Below, in pieces: positions 37,205 through 46,612 of a DNA stretch of 64,000 bases. The position numbers and the translations under genes are program-made. The DNA comes from AP-15 sp963703665 (GTDB lineage: Bacteria; Pseudomonadota; Alphaproteobacteria; ATCC43930; CGMCC-115725). The DNA lies in contig CAVPFB010000005.1 in the NCBI GenBank assembly GCA_963703665.1, positions 186,001 through 250,000 of the forward strand, written 5' to 3'. The notes beneath the pieces are model-generated. The model searched no databases. It was not told the origin of the DNA and saw only the letters and a program-made list of their open reading frames with translations. Each line of letters begins with the position of its first letter. The first letter of the stretch is position 1.

Positions 37205-38611
37205 ATGTCTGATTTCGATCAAGATCGGCATCCCGGTCTGCCTCGAATCCTGTTCATCGGCTGGCCGGAAAGCTCGCATACCCATTCCTGGATCGATCTG
37301 CTGCAGGATACGAAGGTCAACGTCCGCCTCTTTTGTCTTCATTCTTCGGAGCCGCCTCTGGAGTGGCCGGTCAAGAGCTATCTGACCGCGCCAGCGGTCC
37401 CCCGTCGCGACGGACCGACCCGGCGGACCGTGTTTCCGCCGCCGACGAGTTCGCCTTACTACGCAGTCTACCTTTTCCGCGAGGCGATGGGGGCCGGGAA
37501 TCTGATCCCCACCAGCGGGTTCGGTGGGGCGCTTTCGGGTGCGGCGGCCGCGCTCGACCGGCTTTACGCCCGGAAGTACCCGACGAGCTTGGAGGATGCG
37601 CTGGCGCGGGTCATCCGCCAGTGGCGGCCCGACATCATCCACACGCTGGGGTTCGAGGCGGCCTCCTATCTTTATTTGCGGACGCGCAAGCGATATGGCC
37701 TGGCCGGGATCGGCCGGTGGATCGCGCAAGCCCGCGGCGGCCCCGATCTCGCATTGAACCGGCATTCGCCGGACTATCTGCCGCGCATCGAGGAGGTTTT
37801 TGCGACCTGCGACCATTTCATCGCCGACAATCAGCAGAACTACGATTACGCGCTCGCCGCGGGCCTCGACCCGGCCAAGGCGGCCGATCCGGGCATGGGC
37901 GTCGTCTCCGGCCCCGGCGGTCTCGACCTCGAAGCGCTGCGGGCGCGCTGGACCCTGCCGCCGTCGCAGCGCGAGCGCATCGTGGTCTGGCCCAAGGCGT
38001 ACGAGATCAACAGCGCCAAGGCGATGCCGGTGTTCGAGGCGATCCTCAAGGTCTGGGATCGCATCCAGCCGTGCCGCATCGAGATGCTGTGGATGACCCA
38101 GCCGGAGGTGCAGATCTGGTACGAGAAGCTGTTTCCTGATGCGGTCAAGCGCAGCTGCCCCGCGCATCTGCGGCTGAGCCGCGAGGAGACGCTCGCTCAC
38201 TTGGCAAAGGCGCGGGTGATGATGGCGCCGTCGCTCGCCGACGGCATTCCGAACACGATGATGGAAGCGATGGCGCTGGGCGCCGCACCGATGGTCTCGC
38301 CGCTCGACACGATCGTGCCGGTGGTGCGCGAGGCGGAGCACGTGCTGTTCGCCCGCAACCTCTACCCGGACGAGATTGCGGCGGCGCTGGTGCGGCTGAT
38401 GACCGACGACGCGCTGGTGGATCGGCTCGCGGCGAACAACCTCGTGCGCATCCGCGAGCTGGCCGACCGCAAGGCGGTGCGGGCGCGGGCGATCGCCTAT
38501 TACCAGGAGGTCGCGGCGCGGGCGCGACGCGGATCGCAGATGGCGCCCGCGGACCGGCGCACCGGTTTCAGCCCGGTCGGCCGGGCCCCGGCGGATCGAC
38601 CGGCCTCTTGA
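37205..38611 (+). CDS. Family 4 glycosyltransferase
   Basis: A 468-residue GT-B transferase. RILFIGWPESSHTHSWIDLL starts the acceptor domain, and WRPDIIHTLGFEAASYLYLR is a recognisable middle strand. The donor domain ends in KARVMMAPSLADGIPNTMMEAMALGAAPMVS, an E-x-x-x-E variant. The ATG at 37205 follows ACCGGAG. An 18-codon open frame at 37156 overlaps the start and is probably chance. Its 3' end overlaps the small convergent gene by 44 nt. Confidence 0.85.
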   Translation: MSDFDQDRHPGLPRILFIGWPESSHTHSWIDLLQDTKVNVRLFCLHSSEPPLEWPVKSYLTAPAVPRRDGPTRRTVFPPPTSSPYYAVYLFREAMGAGNLIPTSGFGGALSGAAAALDRLYARKYPTSLEDALARVIRQWRPDIIHTLGFEAASYLYLRTRKRYGLAGIGRWIAQARGGPDLALNRHSPDYLPRIEEVFATCDHFIADNQQNYDYALAAGLDPAKAADPGMGVVSGPGGLDLEALRARWTLPPSQRERIVVWPKAYEINSAKAMPVFEAILKVWDRIQPCRIEMLWMTQPEVQIWYEKLFPDAVKRSCPAHLRLSREETLAHLAKARVMMAPSLADGIPNTMMEAMALGAAPMVSPLDTIVPVVREAEHVLFARNLYPDEIAAALVRLMTDDALVDRLAANNLVRIRELADRKAVRARAIAYYQEVAARARRGSQMAPADRRTGFSPVGRAPADRPAS

Positions 38612-38936
38612 GCTCCTCGAGCTCGGCACCGATTCGCTTCTGCTCGGCGAGCAATGCGGCGATCAGAGCGACATGATGGGCGTCGGCGGCGTCGTGCGCC
38701 TCGCGCATCGCCCGCAGCACCTCCTCCAACGCCGCGGCGCGAAGCATCAGCTCGCTCAGCCCGGCCCGGATTGCGGCCTGCGCGGCTTCGGACGCGACCA
38801 GCATGCGGCCCTGTTCGGCCTGTGCAGCCCCAGCTGTGGCCAGCATCCGTTGCTGCCCGTCGAGCATCGCCCTGATCTCGCTCAAACCGAGCGCCTCTCG
38901 CACGAAACGACGCAACCTATCGAGAGGCCAGGGCAT
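38568..38936 (-). CDS. Small coiled-coil protein of the polysaccharide operon
   Basis: A 122-residue protein with no recognised family. It has the form of a helical rod: LDRLRRFVREALGLSEIRAM, then heptad-like QRMLATAGAAQAEQGRML, AALEEVLRAMREAHDAADAH and LLAEQKRIGAELEEL. The ATG at 38936 overlaps the stop of the methyltransferase gene by 20 nt, so it is the last gene of the minus-strand operon that begins at 44027. Similar short coiled-coil proteins are common at the ends of glycan methyltransferase operons; their function is open. Confidence 0.6.
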   Translation of the reverse strand: MPWPLDRLRRFVREALGLSEIRAMLDGQQRMLATAGAAQAEQGRMLVASEAAQAAIRAGLSELMLRAAALEEVLRAMREAHDAADAHHVALIAALLAEQKRIGAELEELKRPVDPPGPGRPG

Positions 38937-40047
38937 TTCGGTCGACCAGCCGCGCCCGAACATAGATCGTGTGGCTGGGAACCCCGTGCAGGCGCTTCAC
39001 TCCGACGGCGCGCAGGCCCTTGACCGCGAACTCCATCCGCTCGGAGAGGCTCTCGCGTCCCTGCCGTCGCGCGGCCGGGTCGAAGACTGCGGCGGGCCAG
39101 ATACCGTGCTCCCATTGCACCGGCAGATAGCTCTCCCACAAATAGTCCGGCAGCGGCTCGTTGCGCACCGCCGTGATGTCGAGGCCGAAGCGCGGCAGGC
39201 ACGATCGGAACGCCCGTTCCGTCCACTGCGTCAGGTGATGCGGCGGCAGCTCGGTCAGCGCCTCGGGGAAGTTGCGGATCGGGCCGTCGGCGTCGGGCGT
39301 GGTCACGATCAGCAACCCGCCCGGCTGCAACAGGCGCGTATAGGCGGTGAGAAAAGCCAGCGGATCGGCGGCGTGCTCGAGAACCTGGAACATGCAGATC
39401 GCGTCGAACCGATCGAACCCGCCGGCCGCCAGCTGTTCCGGCGTGCCGGGCAGCGCCTCGAAGCCCTCGGCCGCCAGCTGCCGCATCAGCACCGCGCTTT
39501 GATCGTGCCCCCAGATTTGCAGGCCCGGGTCTGCGCGCCGCAGCAGGCGCAGGAAATTGCCCGAGCCGCAGCCGACATCGAGAACGCGCCTGGCGCGGCA
39601 ACAGCGCAGGTCGCCGATCGCCTGCTCGAACTCCCACTTGCCCTCGACGTAATATTCCGAGCCGGAGATCGCGCGGTAGAACGCCTCGTTGCCCGGCATC
39701 GCCGGCGCGAATCGGCCAAAGCCGCAATTCGGGCAGCGTTCGAGACGAATCGGCTCGGTCCGGGAGGGGGAATGCGCTTCGACGACATTTTGGCCAAAGC
39801 GGATGCCGAGCTCATGCTCCCAGCGGGCGAGGACGGCGGCGATATCGACGGTCTGATCGGTCGGCGCCAGTTCAGCGTCGCAGCAGATCGGGCAGGCGGT
39901 CGCGACCCGCGGAATCAGGGTGTCCTGGTCCGCATCCAGAACGCGGTCGGCTCCGAGGACGGATAGGTCTCCCGCATGATCGCGATCTCGGGAAAGGTCG
40001 CGTTCATCTTGTCCGGATAGGTCAGCATCAGGTAGTTGCCCGGCCAT
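38917..40047 (-). CDS. SAM-dependent methyltransferase with N-terminal zinc-binding motif
   Basis: A class I methyltransferase. CPICC and later CPNCGFG form a zinc-ribbon-like head, followed by RVLDVGCGSGNFLRLLRR (SAM motif I), DAICMFQVLEHAADPLAFL and LQPGGLLIVTTPDADG. Such enzymes methylate sugars or glycan-linked groups. The start is unclear. The only ATG before the CPICC head is at 40047, which would overlap the upstream gene by 133 nt. The real protein probably begins near 39918, where a CTG overlaps the upstream stop. Enzyme assignment is firm, start is not. Confidence 0.8.
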   Translation of the reverse strand: MAGQLPDADLSGQDERDLSRDRDHAGDLSVLGADRVLDADQDTLIPRVATACPICCDAELAPTDQTVDIAAVLARWEHELGIRFGQNVVEAHSPSRTEPIRLERCPNCGFGRFAPAMPGNEAFYRAISGSEYYVEGKWEFEQAIGDLRCCRARRVLDVGCGSGNFLRLLRRADPGLQIWGHDQSAVLMRQLAAEGFEALPGTPEQLAAGGFDRFDAICMFQVLEHAADPLAFLTAYTRLLQPGGLLIVTTPDADGPIRNFPEALTELPPHHLTQWTERAFRSCLPRFGLDITAVRNEPLPDYLWESYLPVQWEHGIWPAAVFDPAARRQGRESLSERMEFAVKGLRAVGVKRLHGVPSHTIYVRARLVDRNALASR

Positions 40048-40986
40048 ATCACTTCAAAGTTCCGATTGAAGGCGAGGAACGCCTGCAACAGATACTGCTC
40101 GTTCCAGTATAGATGATTGTCATAATAGACCTTCGGATAGGGCATGGGCAGGCTGACGTCGTGAATATGGACCATGACCCCCGGTTTCAGCCGCGGCAAA
40201 ATGTCGAGGTATTCGTAATGCACGTCGTTGCCGCTGCGGATGACATGGCTCGAATCAATAAACAGAATGTCGCCATCGGCGAGCTCGCCGAACATTTCAA
40301 GCGGGACGTCCTGCACCCGCTTGGCGATCAGCTCGAGCCCTGGCACGCCGCCGCGAAAAATATCCCAAGGATAGGGATCGATCGAGATCAGCCGGGAATT
40401 CGTGCCCCGCCGCGCGGTTGCTCTGCACGGCATCGAGAGCCAGGAGGGTCGAGTTGCCATTGCCGATCTCGATGATGCGGCGCGGCTTCTGGTGCCGGAT
40501 CAGGCCGTAATAGACATGCGCGTCGACCGCCATGTAGCCGCCGTTGATCAGGTAGAAACCGGTGGTCAGCGGGCTGCGGTGGATCGGGAAGCGAGCGCGG
40601 AACTCGTCGAGGAAGGGCGGGAGCAGGCGATCAATCAGCTCGATCGCCGCAGCATCGTTCGTATCGACGCCGGCCATGGCCGAGGGCTGGCGCCAAAACT
40701 CGTCGAGCCGATCGGTGTCGTCGGGAATCGGCAGATAAAAATGCTTGCGCAGCAGATGGAAGCCATGCCGGTAAAGAATATCGTGCAGCGGATTCCCCGG
40801 CATGCCGGCGAGCCGGACGGCCAGCTCCTCAGCGAGCGCCTCGGTGGCGAACGGCGCCAGGCCCCCGACCGCGGCGCCGGAGCGCGGCAGCCTCGCCGCT
40901 GAGCGACGGATCCGCGAGGCCGAGCGTGCGAGCCTGCCCAAGACCGCCCGGCCGAGCAGAATTCCACGAGTGCCGACGGCGGTCAC
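39915..40986 (-). CDS. SAM-dependent methyltransferase (Methyltransf_24-like), one frameshift
   Basis: About 356 residues after correction. A helical N-terminal half with FYLINGGYMAVDAHVYYGLI leads to the SAM site RRIIEIGNGNSTLLALDAVQ near residue 180. The later half has DILFIDSSHVIRSGNDVHYEYLDILPRLKPGVMVHIHDV, typical of glycan-cluster methyltransferases. The frame breaks in a run of four Cs at 40405-40408 (plus strand): NRAAGHEF should read NRAAGTNSRLISIDPYPWD after dropping one base. GTG at 40986 overlaps the upstream stop as GTGA, so translation is coupled. Confidence 0.8.
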
Positions 40987-43900
40987 GGCAGCAACGCTTC
41001 GCCGGGGACGGCTTCGGCCTCCTGCGGCGATCGCAGCGCAATGTCGATCATGGCCTCCCATTGGCGGGCGATCCGCGAAATGTCGAAATCCTCCACCCGC
41101 GCATGACCGGCGGCGATCAGGCGGTGTCGCAGCGGCTCGTCGGCAACGATGCGTTCCATCGCCGAGGCCAGCGCCTCTGCGTCGTCCACCGGCACCAACA
41201 AGCCGCTCTTTCCGTTTTGCAGCACTTCGGGCGGCCCGGCCACACAGTTTGTCGAGATCGCCGGAACCCCACAGGCCATGGCTTCGGCGAGCACCAAGGC
41301 AAACGCCTCAAAATTCGAGGTCAGGATCAGCGCGGCGGCACGCCTGATCAGCGGATATGGGTTCTGGCGGGCACCCATCAGCATGATCTGGCGCTCGAGG
41401 CCCCAGCTGGCGATCTCTGCGGTGAGCCGCGACCGCTCCGGTCCCTCGCCGACGCAACAGACCATGAAATCCCGACCCCTTGCCCTCAGCCTGAGGCATG
41501 CTTGGATCAAGAGATCGTGGTTTTTTGATGGGTCGAGCCGGGCGACATGGATATAGCACGGAACCTCGCGGATCGCCGCCATGTCCTCCGATCGAAGCGG
41601 AGCCCAGGACAGGCGGCGCACGCGGGAGCAGTTGACCGGGTTCGGGATCGCCATGGTCTTGCCGTCGGCAACTCCGAAGCGAGCGTGCAGATCCGCGCAG
41701 CAACCCCGGCTCGGAAACACCACGCGGGATGCGGTGGAACAGGCATTGGCGAAAGCCCAGCTTTCTGCCGCCAAGCGCGCCGGCTCCGGGTACATCAGCG
41801 GCAGATAAATCGACTCGTAAGTGTGCAGCGAGGCGATGAACGGGGTGGCGCCGCCGATCTGGGCTAACCAGGCCGCCGTCGCCGCCTCCTCCATGATAGT
41901 GACGAGCGCCGCATCGCGGCCCAGCTGCGCGAGCAGGTTGCGCAGACCTTCGGCAGCCGACCAATGCGCGCCGAGACAGGCCTGCAAGGCCGCGCTCCGC
42001 CCGGTTTCCAGCGGAGCTGCCGGGGCCGCCGACGCCACGGCGGGCGGCGGCGCCAGGGGGCGCGGGCGCACCGCCGGGCGCAATTTGCGACGTACCGCAC
42101 CGACGTAGTGTCGCACCGGAACTCCGGCGAGAAGGCCTTGGCGAACGTGAGCCAGCCGATGGCCGAGCCCGATTCGGCGATCGATCCAGCGCGGGACCAG
42201 ACGCTGGTAGAGGCCGATCGCGAAGAGGACGCGCCGGCCCTTCCATGACGGGAGCCGGCGCGGCGGCGGCGCGACCGGCTCGCGCGAAGCAACGGCCGGG
42301 GACGGAGCGACGGCGCGGGCCGCTGCGTGCTCGTAGTCGCGAACGCAATAAGTCTCCACCCCCGGGACTTGGCCGACCTGGTCGCGCGCATCGAACAGGG
42401 TCAGGATCACCGGCCGGAAGCGGCGGCGGTCGAGGCGCCGCGCCAAATCATAGACGACGCGCTCGGCGCCGCCGCCCCACAATACCCGCTGCAGGAACGC
42501 GACCGGCCGCCGGCGAGCGCCGTTGCCGTCGAGCCCCAACACCCGCAGGACTTCGGCGACGAGCAAAGCCGGTTTCAACACCGCCGGACCGTCCAGCGAG
42601 GCAGTGGCGGCGGCCTCGATCCAGACGGAGACCGGACGCCGATCGAGCGCGAGCGCCAGCTCGACCTCGCCGAGCCACGGGAATCCGTCACGGTCGACCG
42701 GCGGCCGCGGCAGCGTCGCCGCCGCTGCTTCCCAGCGGTAGGGACTATCCGAGACGACAAGCGCGATCCGCAAGCCGTGCTCCGACAATTGGGCCGCGGC
42801 CTGCCGCGCCGCCAGCAGGGCCGGCTCGATCGCCGGCGCGAGCATGACGATTCGCGCCGGGCCGCTTCCGGCCGGAGGCTCGGCCGGCTCGTCGAGCCCC
42901 TCGAAGCGGCGCAGATAAATCCGCAGCGGCTCGGCCGGTCCACCCCGGCCCAGACGGCGCGCGGCGTGTTCGCGCCGGGCCAAGTCGCGGGCGTCGACCG
43001 CCTGGTAGGCGAAGCGGGGGGTCGCCTGAGCGCACGCCGCGGCCAGCCCTCGCCACATCCAGGTCCAGTCGTCCTCGCCCTCTTCCAGCGCCATATGCCG
43101 GACACGATCGCGCAGCCGGTCGCGCAGCCCCGCGGCCACCGCCCCGCCCGCGTCCCCGTCGAACACCCATTCGAGAACGCGCAGGACCAGCGCCGGGTGC
43201 GGCCCGAGCGAATAGAGAAAGGCGCTGCGCTCGCAGGCGATGTGGATGATTCGCTCGATGGCGACCGCCGTCGAGGCAGCATCCGACAGATCGACTCGCG
43301 GGATCAGCTCGGCGAACGTATGGCGGTTGAGAAAATCGATCCCGGCCTTGGCCGTGTCGAAATAGCAGGCTTCGGGAAACTGCTCCGACCCCTGCCCGAC
43401 GTGATGGCGGTTGACGACCGTCCAATCCGGAATGAAGCGGGCCTCGTTATCGACAAGAAGCCGCAGCCACAGCGCATAGTCCTGTGCGTAGTGGTATCGC
43501 TCGTCGAAAAAACCGACCTTGTTCCAAGCCGCACGATTGATGCAGATCGAAATGCCGCTGATGTAGTTGCGAAAGAACAGGGTCGGGATCTGCAGCCCGG
43601 GCTCGGGCACCGGCCCCCACAGATCGTGCTTCTCCCGGCGCCCGCTGGCCTCGAACAGCAGCCAAAAATAGGAATAGAAGAAATTGACGCCGGGATTGCG
43701 TTCAATCCAGCGGCGGTTGACCGCGAGCTTGTCCGGTTGGAACAGATCGTCCGAGCTCAGCCAATGCACCCAATCGCCCCGCGCCGCGCGCAGCCCGGCA
43801 TTCAGCGCCGCGGCGACGCCGCCATTGGGCTGGTGCACCGCCTTGATCCGCGAATCGCGGGCGGCATAGGCGTCGACGATCGCGCCGGACCGATCGGTAG

Positions 43901-44027
43901 AGCCGTCATCGACGACGATGGCTTCCCAGTACGGGTCGGTCTGGGCTAGCACGCTGTCCAGCGCCGGTCCGATATACTGCTCGTGATTGTAGGTCGGGAT
44001 CAGAATGCTGGCGAAAGGTCGGTCCAT
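40983..44027 (-). CDS. Two-domain glycosyltransferase (GT2 fused to GT4)
   Basis: A 1014-residue protein carrying two transferases. The N-terminal GT2 domain has ILIPTYNHEQYIGPALDSVL, VVDDGSTDRS and LSSDDLFQPDKL (residues about 5-115). A middle of about 300 residues is Ala/Arg-rich and helical. The C-terminal GT4 domain starts at FLQRVLWGGGAERVVYDLAR (about 515) and ends with HVARLDPSKNHDLLIQA and EAFALVLAEAMACGVPAIS (about 915), the E-x7-E donor site. The ATG at 44027 was chosen because GT2 homology begins 6 residues in. Fusions like this may add two sugars in succession. It leads a minus-strand operon. Confidence 0.88.
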   Translation of the reverse strand: MDRPFASILIPTYNHEQYIGPALDSVLAQTDPYWEAIVVDDGSTDRSGAIVDAYAARDSRIKAVHQPNGGVAAALNAGLRAARGDWVHWLSSDDLFQPDKLAVNRRWIERNPGVNFFYSYFWLLFEASGRREKHDLWGPVPEPGLQIPTLFFRNYISGISICINRAAWNKVGFFDERYHYAQDYALWLRLLVDNEARFIPDWTVVNRHHVGQGSEQFPEACYFDTAKAGIDFLNRHTFAELIPRVDLSDAASTAVAIERIIHIACERSAFLYSLGPHPALVLRVLEWVFDGDAGGAVAAGLRDRLRDRVRHMALEEGEDDWTWMWRGLAAACAQATPRFAYQAVDARDLARREHAARRLGRGGPAEPLRIYLRRFEGLDEPAEPPAGSGPARIVMLAPAIEPALLAARQAAAQLSEHGLRIALVVSDSPYRWEAAAATLPRPPVDRDGFPWLGEVELALALDRRPVSVWIEAAATASLDGPAVLKPALLVAEVLRVLGLDGNGARRRPVAFLQRVLWGGGAERVVYDLARRLDRRRFRPVILTLFDARDQVGQVPGVETYCVRDYEHAAARAVAPSPAVASREPVAPPPRRLPSWKGRRVLFAIGLYQRLVPRWIDRRIGLGHRLAHVRQGLLAGVPVRHYVGAVRRKLRPAVRPRPLAPPPAVASAAPAAPLETGRSAALQACLGAHWSAAEGLRNLLAQLGRDAALVTIMEEAATAAWLAQIGGATPFIASLHTYESIYLPLMYPEPARLAAESWAFANACSTASRVVFPSRGCCADLHARFGVADGKTMAIPNPVNCSRVRRLSWAPLRSEDMAAIREVPCYIHVARLDPSKNHDLLIQACLRLRARGRDFMVCCVGEGPERSRLTAEIASWGLERQIMLMGARQNPYPLIRRAAALILTSNFEAFALVLAEAMACGVPAISTNCVAGPPEVLQNGKSGLLVPVDDAEALASAMERIVADEPLRHRLIAAGHARVEDFDISRIARQWEAMIDIALRSPQEAEAVPGEALLP

Positions 44028-44606
44028 TATCGGCACATTGGTGTCGGGCTTGGCCGCGGCCGGAGCACGCTGGAGTCGCACGCCGTCCCGGTTGCAAGTT
44101 TGCCCCCGTAGCAGCCAGAAGCTTAACGGAAGCAGGTGAGAGACGGAAGCACGCCGCCGCGATCCTGCGGAAGACCCATCTCTTCCTCCGCAACCAAGCT
44201 GACCAATGCTATCTTCCGCCCCCTTTTTCAGTAGAGAGAACAATCGGGGCTATGGGCATCAACGCGGAGATGGTCTCCCTTGCGGCGCAGCTGAGAAGTC
44301 GTCGGGCGCTCGTCGCATGTTTCGACCAATTCGCCGTGTTCAAGAACCTCCGCCATCTGTGTAAACCTGGCGCAGTCGGGGGAGCGGCTTGACACGGCAC
44401 CGGTGCCGCCGTACTACGCGCGGCGCTGCTTGAAGCGGCCTTGCCTGCATATTTCCATATGCGGAAACAAGATCGGGCGATGTGGGGATCGGGTCGCGGA
44501 TGGGGGAGTTGCCGCCGATTGCGGCAGTATCCTGACATGATCTGAATGCGGGCGCCGGCCGAATGCTGACACGAGCCGACAGAACCGCGCGCTTCCGGGG
44601 TATGCC
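44028..44606. other. 579-nt divergent intergenic region of the polysaccharide locus
   Basis: It separates the minus-strand transferase operon from the plus-strand nucleotide-sugar and exporter operon, so it should hold both promoters. Seen in it are a TTGACA box with a palindromic spacer (44389-44417, listed separately) and an inverted repeat TTTCC-N6-GGAAA at about 44453-44468. No convincing gene was found; open frames here are short and lack ribosome sites. Confidence 0.5.
44389..44417 (+). promoter_or_regulatory. Candidate promoter with operator-like palindrome in the spacer
   Basis: A perfect -35 box TTGACA (44389-44394) is followed at 17 nt by TACTAC (44412-44417), a weak -10. The spacer contains the perfect 14-bp palindrome CGGCACCGGTGCCG (44395-44408). 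It points toward the plus-strand operon starting at 44607, about 190 nt away. A regulator binding between the two boxes could repress or twist the promoter. The -10 is weak, so this is tentative. Confidence 0.4.
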
Positions 44607-45512
44607 GTGAAAATACTGGTGTTGGGCGCGACCGGCATGTTGGGGCATCGGCTGCTCGTTGATCTCGGCCGCCGCCACGATGTCAGCGGCGCGATCAGGG
44701 GGCCGACGCATCGGTGGCGCGATCACCCGGTTCTGGGCGGCCATAGGCTGGTGTCGGGTTGGGATGCAATGGCGCCCGACAGCGTCTTGCCGCTGCTCGA
44801 TCGGGAGCGGCCCGAGGTCGCGATAAACTGCGTCGGGATCGTCAAGCAGTTGAACGAGGCCGGAGATCCGATCCCGAGCATCGCGGTCAACGCGCTGTGG
44901 CCGCATCGGCTGGCGGCGGCCTGCCGGGCACGGCGGGTTCGCCTCGTGCATTTCAGCACCGACTGCGTCTTTTCCGGCGAGCGCGGGCCCTATGCCGAGG
45001 GTGACGCCGCCGACCCACAAGACCTTTATGGGCGCACCAAGCTGTTGGGGGAGATCGGCGGGCCCGGCTGCCTGACGTTGCGCAGCTCGATCATCGGACA
45101 CGAGCTCAGGAGCGGCGCAGGCCTGCTGGAATGGTTCCTCGGCCGCCGCGGCGCCAGCGCCAGCGGTTTTCCGGGAGCGCTCTACACCGGTCTCACCACC
45201 AACGAGATGGCCGCGGTGATCGGCCGCGTCATCGAGGAATTCCCCGATCTCGACGGCCGCTGGCAGGTCGCCGCGACGCCGATCGACAAATTTACCCTGC
45301 TTTCAAAGCTCAATGTCGCCTACCGGCTCGGCGTCTCTCTCGATCGCGACGAGAGTTTTCAGTGCGATCGCCGACTGGACGGCGGGCGATTCGCGGCGGC
45401 GACCGGGATCGTCCCCGCCGACTGGGACTCGATGATCGCGGCGATGCGCGAGGCGCATCTCGCCAATACCCCGCCCGGCAGCGCGGCTGTGGCCGCCCCA
45501 GCTCTGACCTGA
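44607..45512 (+). CDS. RmlD-like SDR (nucleotide-sugar 4-reductase), CapF/WbvR-like
   Basis: A 301-residue short-chain dehydrogenase. ILVLGATGMLGHRLL is the NAD(P) site, INCVGIVKQ and HFSTDCVFSG follow, and YGRTKLLGE is the catalytic YxxxK. It resembles RmlD and the N-terminal domain of CapF/FnlB, but lacks the C-terminal cupin that CapF uses for 3-epimerisation. With the next two genes it forms the CapE-CapF-CapG-type trio that converts UDP-GlcNAc to a 2-acetamido-2,6-dideoxy-L-hexose. Without the cupin, a plain 4-reductase like WbvR (L-QuiNAc route) is more likely. This is the first gene of a seven-gene operon. Confidence 0.78.
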   Translation: MKILVLGATGMLGHRLLVDLGRRHDVSGAIRGPTHRWRDHPVLGGHRLVSGWDAMAPDSVLPLLDRERPEVAINCVGIVKQLNEAGDPIPSIAVNALWPHRLAAACRARRVRLVHFSTDCVFSGERGPYAEGDAADPQDLYGRTKLLGEIGGPGCLTLRSSIIGHELRSGAGLLEWFLGRRGASASGFPGALYTGLTTNEMAAVIGRVIEEFPDLDGRWQVAATPIDKFTLLSKLNVAYRLGVSLDRDESFQCDRRLDGGRFAAATGIVPADWDSMIAAMREAHLANTPPGSAAVAAPALT

Positions 45513-45544
45513 CGCCCCGCAGCACCACATAGGCGTTCACGAAT

Positions 45545-46612
45545 TTGCTCCCGCTCGAAGGCAAGCGCGTCCTGATCACCGGCGGCACCGGCTCGCTCGG
45601 CAAGGTCTTGCTGCATCGGCTGCTCGGCGGCAGCGCCGGAGCGGTGGCCAAGATCATCGTCTTCTCGCGCGACGAGGCGAAGCAGCACGCGCTGCGGGTC
45701 GAGTACCTGCACCGCACCGCGCCGACCGACGAGGTCATCTATCGAAACTTCACCCGGCTGCTCGAGTTTCGGATCGGCGACGTGCGCGATTTCAATGCTG
45801 TGGCGGCGGCGTTGCGCGATGTCGACGTGGTGTTCAACGCTGCGGCGCTGAAGCAGGTGCCGACCTGCGAATATTTCCCGTTCGAGGCGGTCGCGACCAA
45901 CATCTGCGGACCCGAGAACATCGTTCGGGCGATTCGCGACCTGCGCCTGCCGGTCGAAACGGTGGTCGGCATCTCGACCGACAAGGCGGTCAAGCCGGTC
46001 AATGTGATGGGCATGACCAAATCGATCCAGGAGCGGATTTTCGCGCGCGCCAACCTCGACCTGCCGAAGACCCGCATCGCCCTCGTCCGCTACGGCAACG
46101 TCTTGGCCTCGCGCGGTTCGGTGATCCCGCTGTTCCACGAACAGATCCGCGCCGGCGGCCCGGTCACCATCACCGACCGGCGCATGACGCGGTTTCTCTT
46201 AGACCTCAACGAGGCGGTCGATGTCGTGCTCGCCGCGGCGGCCGGCGCCAATCCCGGCGAGACCTACATCCCGCGCGCGGCCGCCGCCCTGATCGCCGAC
46301 GTTGCCAAATGCCTGATCGGCGATCGCCCGATCGAGACGGTCACCACCGGCATCCGGCCGGGCGAGAAATTGCACGAATGCCTGGTGTCGGAAGAGGAGG
46401 CTGCGCGCACGGTCCGCCGCGGCGCGTACTATGTCATCGCTCCGATCCTGCCGGAGCTGCAACGGCCGGAAAACATGACCGGGCCGCTCCTGGAGACCGA
46501 ATACCTGTCGAACGGCGAGGTGATGAGCTTCGAGGAGACCCGCGCGCTGCTGACCGAAAGGAAGCTGATGGTCGAGGACCGGCCGCCGATCGAGGGCGAG
46601 CTGCTGCGATGA
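45545..46612 (+). CDS. UDP-GlcNAc 4,6-dehydratase/5-epimerase, CapE/FnlA-like
   Basis: A 355-residue SDR-type polysaccharide biosynthesis protein. VLITGGTGSLGKVLLHRLL is the NADP site, and VVFNAAALKQVPTCEYFP is a family hallmark. STDKAVKPVNVMGMTKS has Met-x3-Lys where most SDRs have Tyr-x3-Lys; this Met variant is a mark of CapE-type enzymes rather than FlaA1. It makes the UDP-4-keto-6-deoxy intermediate that the neighbouring reductase takes up. The start is TTG at 45545. Its stop overlaps the next start as ATGA. Confidence 0.85.
   Translation: MLPLEGKRVLITGGTGSLGKVLLHRLLGGSAGAVAKIIVFSRDEAKQHALRVEYLHRTAPTDEVIYRNFTRLLEFRIGDVRDFNAVAAALRDVDVVFNAAALKQVPTCEYFPFEAVATNICGPENIVRAIRDLRLPVETVVGISTDKAVKPVNVMGMTKSIQERIFARANLDLPKTRIALVRYGNVLASRGSVIPLFHEQIRAGGPVTITDRRMTRFLLDLNEAVDVVLAAAAGANPGETYIPRAAAALIADVAKCLIGDRPIETVTTGIRPGEKLHECLVSEEEAARTVRRGAYYVIAPILPELQRPENMTGPLLETEYLSNGEVMSFEETRALLTERKLMVEDRPPIEGELLR

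Noticed and set aside
37156..37212. 18-codon leader peptide before the glycosyltransferase at 37205
   Set aside because: No ribosome site, no codon pattern of an attenuator, and overlap with the start is easily by chance.
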